DNA from: Entophlyctis helioformis
Lineage: Eukaryota; Chytridiomycota; Chytridiomycetes; Chytridiales; Chytriomycetaceae
DNA: 64,000 nucleotides
NCBI GenBank assembly: GCA_025526915.1
Contig: JAHLKH010000012.1
Location: 178,238-242,237, forward strand
Direction: 5' to 3'
In this document: positions 12,085-25,060 of the stretch, piece by piece
How the letters are laid out: the number at the start of each line of letters is the position of its first letter
How positions within the stretch are numbered: position 1 is the stretch's first letter
The notes under the pieces: model-generated
The model's database searches: none
Told to the model about the DNA's origin: nothing
What the model saw: only the letters and a program-made list of their open reading frames with translations
Translations under genes and position numbers: made by a program

Positions 12085-13617
12085 ATGGCCGAGCGACGAG
12101 CAGCAAACAAGTACTACCCGCCGGACTGGGACCCGAGCAAGGTGCGCTTGCGGCGGAGCAGTGCGCCGGGTGTGCATGGCGCCGGCTGTCTGACTGGCTT
12201 GCGTCCGTACAGGGCTCCATCAACACCTTTGTGGGGCAGCACCCGCTGCGCGAGCGAGCTCGCAAACTGGACCAAGGGATTCTTGTCGTTCGGTGCGTGC
12301 TGGCTCGCTGGCTGGATGGCTCGCTGGCTGGCTCGCTGGCTGTGTGGCTGGCCGGCTGACTGACTGGCTCGCTGGCTGACTTGCTGACTGACCGGCCAAC
12401 GACCGACTGGACACTGGCAGGTTTGAGATGCCGTTCAACGTCTGGTGCCTCCACTGCGAAAAGCACATTGGCATGGGTAACTACGCGATCGTGTGTTGCG
12501 TCCTGTGGCTTGACAGAGTTCCATGGCTCACGATCCGCTGTGGACAGGTGTGCGGTTTAACGCAGAGAAGAAAAAGGTCGGCAAGTACTACACGACGCCT
12601 ATCCTCTCGTTCCGCATGAAGTGCCACCTGTGCAGCGGCTGGATCGAGATCCACACCGACCCAAAGAACAGCGAATACACGATCATCAGCGGCGCACGAC
12701 GGAGAGAAGAGGGGTTCGATGCAGAGGATGCCGGCGTCATTACACTAAAGGGTGCGAGCATATTCATGCTCTGCGATGGCGCCAGTGGCGATGGCTAACG
12801 AGAGGGAGAGGGATAGATGATGCGGAAAGGGAGCGGCTGCAGGTCGATGCGTTCTACAAGCTGGAGACTGTCGAAAAGGACAAAGAGAAACAGAGGGAGG
12901 CAGCAGTCATTATCGACACGCTCAGGTATGCTTTCTGGCTGCTTCTTTTAAAGGACTGTTGCACTGATGCCCGTGACATGTCCAGGATTATAGTGAAAAG
13001 TATTGGAAGGACCCGTTTACATTGTCGCAGAAACTGCGCAAGCGATTCAGAGTATGCTTTGGTCTCTTGGCTGATCAGGCAAGGGCAGCTGCTGATGTAG
13101 AGTATGCCTTGTCCAGGAAGATAAAAAGGTTCGAGAAGCAGACCAGGCAGTCTCGGACACCATCCAGAACAAGCACGGATTCAAGTTCAATGTGCTGCCG
13201 TCGTCTGCTGAAGACAGCCATGCTGCAAAAGCCATATCTTGGTCAAGTGAGCCATGCCATGTTCAGCACAGGTCTGCATATGCGCTCATGCAATTGCTGT
13301 GTAGGTCAGGGCGTGGAAACGCACGAACAGAAACGGTCGCGGATCGCGTCGTCGTCCATCTTTAGCAGCACCAAGAGAAAGGAACAGTCCAAAACCCCAT
13401 CGTCACTGAGCGTCATCCGCAACGCAGTGAAGAAAGCAGTCTTGGCAGCAGTGCGTTTGGGGCATCCTTGACGGACGCGTTTGCGTCACAGCAGCCGAGC
13501 CTGGTTCGCAAAAAGACCGAGCAGCTATCCAGAAGTGCAGCTGCGACAGCCAGTTCAGCATCAGCGTCACCAGCAAGCGCTCTGGTGGCATACGGCTCAA
13601 GCAGCGATGACGAGTGA
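12085..13617 (+). CDS. CCDC130/Saf4-type splicing factor (CWC16/Yju2 family)
   Basis: Members of this family act at the catalytic stage of the spliceosome. MAERRAANKYYPPDWDPSK is the canonical CCDC130 start. It continues across introns as GSINTFVGQHPLRERARKLD, then FEMPFNVWCLHCEKHIGMG and RFNAEKKKVGKYYTTPILSF, then MKCHLCSGWIEIHTDPKN. The two CxxC pairs of the zinc site are therefore present. Next come KLRKRFR and an acidic tail ending SALVAYGSSSDDE, as in human CCDC130. Introns with coherent phase include 12293-12420, one ending before VRFNAEK at about 12548, one ending near 12814, and one at about 12927-12991. Near 13400-13470 the reading frame switches without an obvious intron, so either a short intron or an indel lies there. 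The stop is at 13615-13617, 97 bp from the convergent CCA1 stop. Confidence 0.88.
12293..12420 (+). repeat. Minisatellite-like CTGG(C/A) tract inside Saf4 intron 2
   Basis: The intron between the RARKLDQGILVV and FEMPFNVW exons is mostly an imperfect tandem array of CTGGCTGG, CTCGCTGG and CTGACTGA words (about 12300-12400). It is flanked by a normal donor (GTGCGT) and acceptor (GGCAG). Confidence 0.75.
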
Positions 13618-13714
13618 TGGACGGGGAGGATCGGCGTCGATGTATATGCTTGCAGGTTCATTGAAACAGTCTGCCATCATTTCGGGCCACGTTATGCTGT
13701 GCGATGCTGCCATG

Positions 13715-15866
13715 CTATGCGGTGGATGATGTTTGTGACGTGGGCGATGTGGATGCAGCAACGCCCTGCCCGCCCTTGCCAAATCGCACCTGGACGTACT
13801 CGATGCACTGTGTCTTGGTGGCATGCGCGTGCGTCAACTGCCATTCCATGACGTGATGCAGGTATCGTCCGATCTGGGGACCAGGCTTGATGCCCAAGGC
13901 GGCTGCAATTTCCTTGCCATCCAGCAGTGGCTTGACATCGTGCGCGTTCTCGACCTGATGGAACCGAATGGACGCCAGCAGCTTGTAGTATGTCGCGAGC
14001 ACGTCCTTGGCCGCTTGACCTTGGGGCACGAGTGTCAGCGATTGGAACACAGTGACATTAAAGTCAAGTGGCAAACATACTTTCAAGTGTAAAGCTGTCC
14101 AGACCTCCCGCACCAACAGCCACGTCGGTCAGATCACCAATCAACGTCATGAGCACCGCCAAATCCCACTTGGACGCAAGAGGCCGAGCGCCAACTCACG
14201 CACCAGCATGCCTGCATCACACCATCGCAAACCACAGCCGATCAGTCAGCCAGTGCTCCATCCAGCCGTTTCAAGAGCACATGAACACCAACCCAGCGTC
14301 ATCCGGTCCAGCCCATTCTCATCTTGGTAGTTTCGGATCGCCACTTCGCGGATGCGTTGCGAGAGGAGTGCTTGGACAATGTCGCCATCCATGTTGCTCA
14401 GCTACTTGTGGATGTCAGTCACGAAATCAAGCTGCAAGTTACTTGCCATGCAAGCGTTGCTCGCCCACCTTGGTTGCAACGCAGACGACCTGCCGGGCAG
14501 CGGACAGATCCTTGTTCTTGTGCTTGTACGTGACGCCTCTGAATGGCATGAGCGAGGCAGCCAGAAACAGGTTGCGTCTGTCATCGTCGTCTAACGCTGT
14601 GGTGAATAGACCCAGATCGGCAAGCATGTGGTGATGCTTGACCCTGCTCCGCATTGCTGTTTAGCATCATTGCTTTCCTTGCATAGCAACTGTCAAGGAA
14701 CGTACATGCCAAGTATGTGTGTGGCAAGAGTCGCAAGATGATCAGCGCCAACAGTGTCTGGTGCCACTTCGGTTGGTGCCATGAACACAAGAGGGTAGAA
14801 TCCCGTGTCGACAATCAGGCGGATGGATCGCACAGGATCAGGTCCACGCAGCATCTTGTCCAGCTCGACGCCAACCCTTTCGCGTGTAATCTTCTTGGAA
14901 AACGCAGCCTGCCATGAGCGGAGCATCAGCATGTCCAGCCATGAAACCGACCAAAGCAAGGTATCCAGGCCAGCCTACTTTGATGCGTTCATCAGCAGCA
15001 GCAACAAGAACCTCGGGAACAATCTCGTATCCAAACCGTGTTGCAAAGCGAATGACGCGCAGCACTCGCAGTGGATCGTCGATGAACGTCTGCACCGGAT
15101 CCAAGGGTGTCCGGATAACGCCTTGCTGCAAATCAGCTAGTCCGTGTCCTGTCAGATCCTCGACCTGTTCCGTCTGGAGATTGTAAAAGAGTGCGTTGAT
15201 GGTGATATCGCGACGCATGGCATCTTCATGCGGCGTTCCGTAGCCCTGCGTGTCGACCGATCGAACGAGTCAGCCATAGCCACAAGCGAGACGGCCAGCT
15301 AAGCTCAACTCACAACAACTGGGTTGCGAGACTCGTCGTCGTAGATCTCTGTGCGCAGATGCACAAAGTCGACATCCAGCCCAAACACGCGGGCCGTTGC
15401 CGTCTCTAAGTGCTTGGACTTGTCTGGGTTGACTTGGATGGTGGCGATCGTGCCCATGTGCAGCCCCTTTGCCTGCATGTACTCCTTGAGATGGTGTGCA
15501 AACGCCTCGCCCTTCATCGTGTCGATGGCAATGTCGATGTCGTCCGAGTCTCTGCCGAGCAGCTGGACGCATGCGCATCAGCCGAGTCAGCCTTGTCGAA
15601 AGTCTCACACGAGCGGCCAGCCACAACACACACACCTTGTCCCGCACCCATCCGCCGGCAATGCGCAGGACGATGGGCTCTCTGCCAGGGTCAGCCGCCT
15701 CGATGTAGGCCGCAGTCTCCAGCAGCAGCTGTCTGATCTGCCGCTCCTTGTTGGTGAGATGGATGCGATGCTGCACCGTCTGTGCTGCCGGATGCGTCGC
15801 CTGTGCCGCCTGTGTCTGCATGTCCCGTGAATGGGCAGCCGCTGCCAAGGGCGACTGCACGCTCAT
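13715..15866 (-). CDS. CCA1: tRNA CCA-adding nucleotidyltransferase
   Basis: This enzyme adds or repairs the CCA 3' end of tRNAs. It is a class II nucleotidyltransferase: IVLRIAGGWVRDK plus LLGRDSDDIDIAID supplies the GG(x)VRD and DxD metal-binding motifs across an intron. MRRDITINALFYNLQTEQVE supplies the RRD motif that reads ATP and CTP. DDPLRVLRVIRFATRFGYEI and ITRERVGVELDKMLRGPDPV are the usual neck elements. LFLAASLMPFRGVTY lies in the C-terminal body. The end, HDVKPLLDGKEIAAALGIKPG then HHVMEWQLTHAHATK, is characteristic of eukaryotic CCA1. At least six introns are needed. The chosen start (MSVQSPLAAAAHSRD) precedes a Gln/Ala-rich leader. Yeast CCA1 uses alternative starts for nuclear and mitochondrial forms, but whether that happens here cannot be read from sequence. 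Confidence 0.9.
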
Positions 15867-16177
15867 GGCTGTGGCGAGCGGATGGACGGAACTGCGGATA
15901 GAAACTGCGCCGGTGTGTGTACTTGGCCAACGTGCTGCTGCTGCTGCTGCCGTTGCGCTTTATGTGTTGCTGAGCGAGCAAGCCGCACAAGTTGTCGTGG
16001 AAGGTGCTGGAGAAGTTGGCTGCGCACTCGCAGCAGCATTCAAAGATCGTCGCAAGCCCGCGACGCCTGCTGGTTCGTTCAAGGCGGCTGGCAGCCAGAT
16101 ACGCTGCTGACTCGCTGCTGATACGCTGCTGCTACGACAGCCATTGCCCGCATACCGAGTGGTACAGGCAGGCCGCA
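15867..16177. other. Divergent intergenic region, 311 bp
   Basis: This lies between the CCA1 start and the start of a small plus-strand gene. It contains a short (CTG)n run near 15932-15950 and repeated CTGCTGATACG-like words near 16105-16135. It presumably carries both promoters. No gene is seen. Confidence 0.5.
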
Positions 16178-16679
16178 ATGAATGCATCGACGGCAAACGC
16201 AGAGCTGCTCAGCGCCATGAGCGAGTACGCATTCGGTCTGCGCCAAGGCACGGTTTCGCTGCAGTCCGCGTCCGACACGCCCCTCAACCCGCTCGCAGAT
16301 CCAGCTGCTGCTCTCAGGGCGGCTCGAGCACCGCCTGCTCTGCGCTTCTGCCTGCTCGAAGATATCTGGTGCACCGTCAAGCTGCAAGCGAATGGCTTCC
16401 AAGTACGCATACGCTCGGGCTTCATTCTGTGTATGCTGCTGATCGAGCTGACATGCCCGAAAGCTTGCGAGTGCAGATGCAGATGCAGACGTGGATGCCG
16501 CCGGCACAAAAGCGGCAATGGCTGCGATCCAGCCACATGTACAGACAACGTTCGAGTCCATGGATGCGCTCCTCAACACCATCAGCCCGCTCTACCGCGA
16601 CCGGTTCCAGTCGCGTCTGGCTGACCGGCTGGCCTCGCTTGCAGCAGCTCGTGATGCCGACTCGGACGACAACACATAG
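16178..16679 (+). CDS. Small conserved-looking protein of unknown function
   Basis: Two exons joined by an intron at about 16402-16464 (GTACGC...GAAAG). The protein starts MNASTANAELLSAMSEYAF, has a central segment (RFCLLEDIWCTVKLQANGFQ), and after the intron an Ala/Asp run. It ends in a predicted helical segment (FESMDALLNTISPLYRDRFQ) and an acidic tail DADSDDNT. It is about 145 residues, with no signal peptide or membrane segment. The composition and short helices could fit a small complex subunit, but I do not recognise a family. The stop is 37 bp from the convergent stop of the WD40 gene. Confidence 0.6.
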
Positions 16680-16715
16680 CAACAAAAGATACATGTATTG
16701 CACAAAACAGAGTGG

Positions 16716-19700
16716 TCACAGATGCGTGTCTTTTGGGTCAAGGGGCTCGGTGGGCGGGTCGGTTGGCAGCGAGAAATGGTGGACAAAGTAGCGTCGACCG
16801 GGCTTGAATGTCGGGACGGCGAGCGCGTCTGCGTAGCCAGAGATGTCGCCGTCGTCTTCGGGGATGACTGCGTCGAGTGGACCAAAGAGGCTGCGCGCGT
16901 CCATTGGCGTGTTGCGCAGACTGCCCAGTGGCGTTGCGCCAAGCGCCAGGGGCGATGCTCCGCGAATGTACTGCAGGTCGGACATGGTTGCCAGTTCGCT
17001 GACAGGGGCATCAGACGAGTCGAAGAGACCAGACGCCCCGGATGACGGTTTCCATTGAGGGTGCTGGTACTGGCTCATGTACGATCCCTGGCTTTGTGGG
17101 AAATACTGCTGCGAAGCAGGACGTGACTGCCGTTGCCACGAGGACGACATTGGCTTGGTCATGAGTGCCTGTCGCGACGATGGATACGAGAGCGGCCGTG
17201 TTGGCGGTCGAGACGATCTGAGACTGTCCATGCCACCAGAGCTGCCAGCTGTAAACAAGCCTCTGTCGCCACTTGGCGCTGTCTCCTTGGTGTCGCTGTC
17301 AAAGAACCCGCCAAAGGGTCGGATATTGACCTGCTCCAGCGGCATCGACTTGTTGTATGTCTGCAGGTGGACGGACATGGATCCATGGAAATGGCTCGCG
17401 TTCTCTGGCGTGATCGGTGGGAACAGATCTGCATCACACACGGCAGGTCAGCATGCCGCACGTCCACGAATGCCGCTCAACTGGGGCGGCAAACTTACGC
17501 AGCCGGAGATCAAGCGACTCGCGCGAATGGTGGCAATGGCTCTGATGCGTGCGTCCAACACCGCCAGTGCGCAGGTCAGCCAGTTTAACTTGACCTTTGG
17601 CAATGTCGGATCAGTCGTGCCAAGATCCCCTCGTCTCAGTGCAGCAATCCTGGCGTTCCGCGCCTGGTCTCTCGCTTGTCGCTCGGCCGCCTTCTGTGCC
17701 TTGAACTGCAAGAACTTGGCACGCGCTTCGGCATCCCTGCGTGCCTTTTCGGCAGCCTCGGACTCTTGGTACTCGCGCTCCTTGGTCTGGCGAATGACGA
17801 GCTCAATGCGCAGTTCGATGGTCGTGATGTAGTAGTTGAGAGCGTCAATGAAATCCGACGCGGCTGGATCTTGGAGGATGAAGATGGGCGGCTTGTTTCC
17901 GTGGGTGCGATCCAGCTTTGGGATGGGCAGCTGTTGCATGGCATGTGCGCTCCTGTCAGTCGCAAGCCACGAGAGGCGTTGGCAACAACAGAGCCTACCT
18001 GTGGATACCGAAGAACGTCAAGGCTCGTCTCGTATTCTTTGGTGCGGTGCTGCATGACAAGCTCTTCCACCTGGATGGCCTTGGCGACATGTGCATTCAC
18101 GGCATCGGGCGATGTTTCCACGGCCTTGATATCGCCCTCGCCACCGGGCCAAGCTGTTGAAATCGAGTTGCGGTGCGCCGTCTTCGCCCGAGGCAGGTGC
18201 ATTTGCCGCCGTTGTTGTGGCTGAAGCAGCCGATACGGCAGCCGCTGCATGAGCAAGCTTGGATGCGCCACTCGCACCGCCAGCGCCACCAGGCTTGTGC
18301 ACCTCGTCGTGGAACACAACCGTGCGTCGCCGTCCGGCTGGCATACTTGGGGGTGATAGTCGTCCTGTGCTGCAGATCTCCCAAGCTTGGGCTGCCCCTT
18401 TGCCAGCAACGCGTTCTTGGCCGCAGCCTTCCCTTTGCGGCCATCCAGAGCCGCCTTGCCATTGGCAGCAGGTGACGTGGGCCGCTTCAAGTCTCCCTGA
18501 TTCGAAGCCGCAGACGTCGGCCGCGATCCCTTCTTTTTCTTCTGCTGCTTGGCCGCTCGCTCCTTGCGCTCCGTCGCGCGTTTGCGCTCCTCGAGACCAT
18601 AGATGGACAGCAGACGCAGCTTCTTGGACATTTCCTTGTCGCGGCAAGTGTCGGAGAGGTACGAGCGTAGGTTTTCGCGGAGAAACTCGACAATAAGCGT
18701 GCGGAGGTCGCCTGCTTGTGATGGATTGTCACCGTCGGTGGATGGCGTCATCCCCATGCGCCGACTGAGCTCGGATTCGGCTGCCTGATCAAAGAGCTTC
18801 TTGAGCGCAGCCGTGATGTGTTGCGTCTCGATGCACGGTGCACCCATGCTGCGAAGAACCTGGATGGCCTTGAACCTGCACAGCGCCATCAGAACGTATC
18901 TGGAATGGCCAACGGAATGCACGCGCGCACCTACTTTAGCTGGTCGTACATGGAGTCGGAGTACAGCAGCAGCGTTGGAACAATCTCGGGGTTGTTTGGA
19001 TTGAGTTCCAGCAGCGAGTCGATCATGCGAAGTCGAAGCTACCACGGCCGGTGTGAGTCGTTCCAGCCACTAGTTTGTGTCCTCTGCATATTCGACCAAC
19101 CTGCAGCTCTTCGGACGGGAAAGACCGTGTCACGTTCTCTTGGAGCTGTCGGCAGTACTGTCGCTCAAGCAGAGTCGAGTCTCTGAATCCAAACTCCTCG
19201 TTGATCCAGTTGATGTACTGCGATATCTCCACGCGGATCTGCGGGCTGCTTTTGGCCATGATGCGCAGAATGATGGGGATGATGGCATCGGTCGTGCCCT
19301 CGATTCTCTGTGGCAATGCACACATGAGTCCACTGCACCGACATCTCTTGTCGCACTCCAGATGGTGGGTGCAACGTACTGTTTTGCGCATGCGGTTGCC
19401 CTTGCTGTTGGTGATGATGGTGTGCGCGTCATACTCGAGCCCGGAATTGGCAGGATAGAAGATCTGGCATGTACAACGGAAGCGTCAGCCAGACCATACA
19501 GCCGCAGACCACCTTCCTGACACACCTCGTCATCCGGAAACCACGAATAGTCCATCATCTTCTCAATCAGCGGCGACAGCTTGACTTCAAGCGTTTGCTG
19601 GACAATCTCGTGGTTTGCAGCGTTGAGCCGTCGTTGCAGCCGCAACTTGGCAGCCATTTCCTCCTCGTCCTCTTCCTCCACAGCCTCAGTGGGCTCCTCC

Positions 19701-22700
19701 GGCGGCGGCTCCTCAGCCTTTTCATCGCGAGGCATCTGCATCATAAGCTCCTTGAGCTTGGCTTTGTACTGCTCGCTCCGCATGCGTTTCGAGTCGTCAA
19801 CCACAGCCACGACGGCTGCCTTTTGCTTCTTGTAGCTGTGAACCGCTTGCGTGTTGAGCGGCTGCTTGTCGTGGAGTCTGAGCCACGTGTTGACTTCTTC
19901 GACAATGCCAGAGTTGGGCACTTGGCCGTCTGGCGCAATCACAAGATGGCTGTCTGCATGCGCGGCGTCGGCATGTTGGCAGTAGCGAGTACCCCTTTTC
20001 CTGATTCTGAGCTGTTGGGGTCGGCTGTCACGGATGGATCTTGCTGGTCACCTTGGACACCCGAGCCTGCTACGTCGAGTTGTCCTGATGTCGCGTCGGT
20101 CACGGCAACGGCACCTATACTTGAATCACCCACTTGCACTGTGCCATCCGCCAGCATATCGACCCTAGCAGACGCAACCTGCAAGATGCCCGTGTCAATC
20201 AGACTGCACAGCAAGCGTGTGTTGTTTGACGGTCACGACGTACATCGCCTTTGGTCGGATCGTCTGCAGAAACAGCATTAGCATGGTCTCGGCCGTGACC
20301 TGCCGTGTCTTGCGCCATCAGCAGCCGCATCCTGTACTTTTGGGACAACGCATCAAGCGCATCGTCATATGTCCCGCGTCTTGCAACCACCATAGTCGGC
20401 GCAATCGGACCAGCAGCCACAGCGCCTCGTTGTGATCGCCACTCCTTGCACCTTCGTCTGTGCTGACTGGCAGCGTGAAGTCGATCGTGTTCAAGTCAAT
20501 GCCAAACGACGGCACAAACTCTGGCTCGTCCTTGTCAAACTGGTACAGGTCGATGAGGCGGAAGATGCTGGCGGGATCAGAGCGGTCAAGACGCTGTGGA
20601 CGGCGCTTGTTGACTTTTTCTGGGGACCGAGTAAAGGGAATGAGGCTATCGTCAAAGGCGAGCGGTTGCTCTGCCTTGAGTGTCTTGGCCGTGAGTTGCT
20701 CGATGGCGCGCAGGTAGTTGGGCGGCATGTCTGGTATGCCAGAAGATGGTGAGTGAAGGTGCTGATCTGGTGCGATGCTGGACAGCGACACCTACACGAG
20801 GAGTTGCGGACAATGTCGATACGGTTGTGCATGGCAATGAGCAGGTCGCCGCGCGGATTGGCAACACAGAGACCGTCGATCTGCTCCTGGAACTGGATCT
20901 CGCTGTGTGATTGTCAGCCCATGCGTTTGATGGCATCCACGGTGCACAAATGAGTTACCGGATAAGCGCGTTTCGCTGGTTCCACACGCGCATCGTAGCA
21001 TCGCGACCAATGCTGATGAAGATGGACAGTTTGGGGATACAGCAGATGGCCGTTACGCCGTCCGTGTGATCATCGGTCTTGGAATGGCCAGGAACGACAC
21101 GCCATTCTGTTCATGCACCATATCATCAGACGACACTCCAACAGCAAGGGGCATCATTGCACTGCAGACAGACCCTTCTTTTCCAGGTTGAACTCGAACA
21201 TGTGGAGCGTGGCATCCTCGGCTGAGGCGCAGATGATGTTGTTCATGACGCAGATGAGCCGTGGCACAAAGTTGGTTTTGATGGCTACTTCGATTTGCAC
21301 CAGACTCTCGTGCATCGGATAGATGCGTGATACGCGGATAGCCTCGTCTGTGAGCCCATTTGTCAGACTGGCGCGTGTCACGAGCGATGCACCATGTCAT
21401 CACTACTACCTTTGCCTGAACTGACAATGACCTGCTGCTCCGAGTCGCAAATGAGCTGCTGGATTGGCCCCAAATGAAGCTACAACAGTCGTGAGTGTGT
21501 GGCGGCACATGCAGCGAGATATTGGAGGACGCCAAACTCACCTGGTACCGATCGATAATGACACCGCCCTTGCCGTACACAAGCAGATGTCCATTGGAAG
21601 TCGCGCCAAACAGGAACCCGTACGTTTCAGGCGGTTGCGGTCCGGCGGTCCCTGATACAACGACTGATCAGAGGGCCGACACCGGGAGAAGCATTGGATC
21701 CTCCGTTTCCGTTTGGATGCAACAGAGACGCGCGCAGTTGCGACTGCGTTTGGCTGTATCGCATAGATGTGGATCCCGACGACCGTGTTGCGTGCTCGAC
21801 TCCTTGGCGACTCCCTCAAACGCCACAATCTTGGTGCAGTTTTCCGCGGCTGTAGTGACGCACCAGCCTGTGGCGTTAGCCGCATGGTTAGTCGATAATG
21901 GCATGCATCCAGCGGGACTGACTTGTTTCGACGAGCCTCCAGATGTCGACAATGGTGCATGGATTGGCATCCGTGCGGAACGTCCATATCTCGCCTGCGC
22001 TCAGCATGACATACAGACGATCTGCGCGTATGGTTGCGTGCAGTTAGTGCTCAACGTGGCTCGGGCCAAAGATGGCGAATGGACATACTCAGAGCTGGAA
22101 AGTACGCAATGTCTTTGACGGCATCCGTTTCGAGCAGTGGCAGTGTTGCCGTGATGGTGCGGCCGTTGATGGGGCACAGTAGCCGAATGACGCCGTCGCT
22201 GGTTCGGATGACAACGCGTGAAGGCATGCTCTTGCTTTCGACACAAACAGGGTCGTGACTGGCGAGCTGCAGGCAGTTATCGACAGGTTAGCAGCGGCTC
22301 CGGACAGAAGCACACACGCGCGCAATGCGTTTACTTTAGTGTTGTCAGGTTGACATTGATCTGGTTGGTTGCCCACAACTCGATCGTGCTGCGCGTGCGG
22401 ATGTACAGCTGCGTGTCGTCAATGAGGTGCATATCGAGCGGCCGGTCTCGCACATGGAAACTAAACCATATGCATCAGCCTCGTTCAATCAACAGTCGGC
22501 CCGGAAATGACGGTAATGTTACCTGAAAATCTCCTTGAACGACTTGAGGTTGTACATGCGCACGCAGTAATCAAGACCACACGACAGGATGAGCGGGCCG
22601 TACGGGTAGATGGCAATACCCGTGACGCCCTTGGTGTGCGACACAAACTCGTGCACAATTGCGCGTGCAATGTTCATGACCTTGACTGCAGACACCATCT

Positions 22701-24943
22701 GTCAGCATCAAATCTATATGCCAGCAGCAGTGCCGATGATGCGCCTACTTGTTCCATCGACGCTTCCGATAAGCGTGTACTGGTATGCATCATGGATAGT
22801 CAGGCACGAGATCTTGCGCGAAGTGACATGCTGCACGTATTCGACCATCTGGCCCGCCATGTAATCGATAATCTGTCATACATTGCATCATCATCGCATC
22901 GGCATCGGCATCCAGCATCAGCACACATCAAGTCTCAAACACCAGTCGGCACACTGGCACGCACCATGATGTGCACATCGACAATCGCCCAAATTTGCTT
23001 GTTCTTCTCGTCCAAGTAAATGTCGTCGATCCACTCGTCGCGGCCAAGCTTTGTTTCCATGGACACGCGGAGCGTCGGCTCGATGCGGATCACACCCTTT
23101 TGATGCACTGCATTGAGCTCCATATGGTGATCTGGTGTGTGCCGGCAGCCACGAGCTCGTTAAACCTTGCCGAGTACCGGAGGATCTGCACAGGATGTGG
23201 TGCATTGACGCCACTCGTAAAGTCCATCTTGGACGTGAAGAACTGCGCTGCATCGTCAGTATTGCTCGATCGCGACTCGGCATGAGGGGAGAGGGCGATC
23301 GAGCACTTACTTTGATGGTCTTGAGATCGACGATTGCTGCGTACATGGCGTGCCGCGACAGGAACACGATTTGAGAAATCTCGTGGTCCATCGCCTTGCT
23401 CACACGTGGCCGGCTGCCGCCAAGCTTGGCCAGATCCCACACATTGATGACCTTGTTGCGATCGATGCTTGCAATCGACCACACGCGGCCGTTGCCGCCA
23501 GCGGCAAGGGATTTACCCTTGGCGTCGTCAAACACGTCCTCGACATCGTCGTCGTCGCCGGGTTTGGTGGGCGAGTCGTACTGATGCTGGAGGAGCGTGT
23601 CGGCCGAGTCCTTGTCGGCCTCGTGGCCAAGCGAGCCGTCGGCAAAATGCACGGGAACGCGGACATGGTGCACGACGGAGAGGAACTGGTGCTTGTGGCG
23701 GAGGAGTGACCGGAACTTGAAGCCCTGCCGCACAGAAAAGGTATATGGAAGTCGGTCGTGGTTGATGATCTCTGCGGTCTCGGTGCCATCTGCTGCATCT
23801 GCCTCGCCGTCCAAGACCCCTTGATCGCCTGGTCCGTTGTCGCGATCAGGTGTTGCGGATCTTTCCCCAGTTGCCTTTGGAGCGGGTTGTCAGCCACGAA
23901 TGCTGGACGGCCGGCAGCGTCGACTGGTACGTCGCGTACTTGCTGTATGCCATTTTGCGTAGATTGAATCGCGACGGAGCGACACCGGCGAAAGCAAAGG
24001 CTCGCACAATCTGTTTGGGTGCCTTGGCGCGGAACCCGGCTGCCATTTCTTGGATGGTCTTGGGTGGCACAGCAGCCATTGCTTCTGGATCGTAAAACTT
24101 GTATATATGCACTCCGCTGCCCGACAGTTTGGCCAGCTGGCGCAGTTGACCGGCCTTGGGTTTGTGCAGCGGCTGTCCAGAGTCGTCCAATGCTGTCTGC
24201 TCGTCATAGTCCTCGTTGTCGCTGCTGTCGTAGTGGTTGGCTTGGTATACATGGTCGTCGTCGCCGAAATGATTGTGTTGGTGTGGTGTTGGTGGTTGTG
24301 AAGGGCTCGGGGCCAGCGTGAAACATGCCACTCGAGCCAACTGCATCGCTTTCGCTCAGAAAGTTGGCGATACTTCCTGATCGGCTTGGGGGATGCGAGT
24401 CTACTGACATGGGTTGGGATGCGGCGACGCCATGTACCGCCTGCGAGAGACGCGCCATGCCTAAGAGCGGTAGGCGTAAGTCACGTATACAGCTGCCTGC
24501 GTCACAGAAACGCATGGCGATCGCTCGGGCATGTACCGTTGCTGGTAATAGAGTCTTCAGCGACAAGCCCCTGCTGCTGATGTGCGTTGACGCTGCTTCT
24601 CGTGCTGGCGTTGGCATTGATGACCGGCCACCTCTGAAGGATTTTGATGTGCGGTGGTGTCGTGCCCTGACCGCGACGCACTTGCATCAATCACATCCTT
24701 TGGCCCATGCGGCAAGGTGTGAAGATCAGCCCTGCTCTCCTGTGGGCTGCCCTCTACCTCGAGAATGCTTGTAATAGGATGCGACTGTGAAAGAGCATGT
24801 ACTTCCATGATGGCTGGCTGGATAGCTGTCTGGCCAGATATCAGCGACGTGTGCAACTGCAGCCCCTCAGCAGGTGTATCTGTGCCTTTTGCTGGAAAAC
24901 TGTCCAGACCAATTGAAGATGCATTGGCGTCTCTGGAAAGCAC
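16716..24943 (-). CDS. Giant WD40-repeat protein with helical C-terminal half, candidate ciliary protein
   Basis: A many-exon gene reading leftward. The first exon (start about 24943) is disordered. An acidic segment follows (about 24180-24260), then a long beta-propeller region with WD-like strands: NKVINVWDLAKLGGS, VQILRYSARFNELVAAGTHQ, YGPLILSCGLDYCVRMYNLK and similar (20.9-23.8 kb). One intron that restores frame joins VQHS to ATPDRDNG near 23850-23890. The leftward half (16.7-20.0 kb) has HEAT-like helices (AIIPIILRIMAKSSPQIRVE; ALKKLFDQAAESELSRR), a Lys-rich linker, a coiled coil (REYQESEAAEKARRDAEARA), and a compact C-terminus with PLEQVNIRPFGGFFDSDTKE. Family knowledge: WDR87/WDR97-type axonemal proteins have this layout, but the assignment is only suggestive. 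The join near 20.2 kb is unresolved, so these could be two adjacent minus-strand genes. Confidence 0.55.
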
Positions 24944-25060
24944 GACATGGTGATGTCATTCACGCATAGCAATTCATTTCAACAACAATATCATGAGACC
25001 AGTAATGCCACCAAGGGGCAGTCCACGACCAGAAGCTACAAAGCCAGAGCCAAGCCCCGA

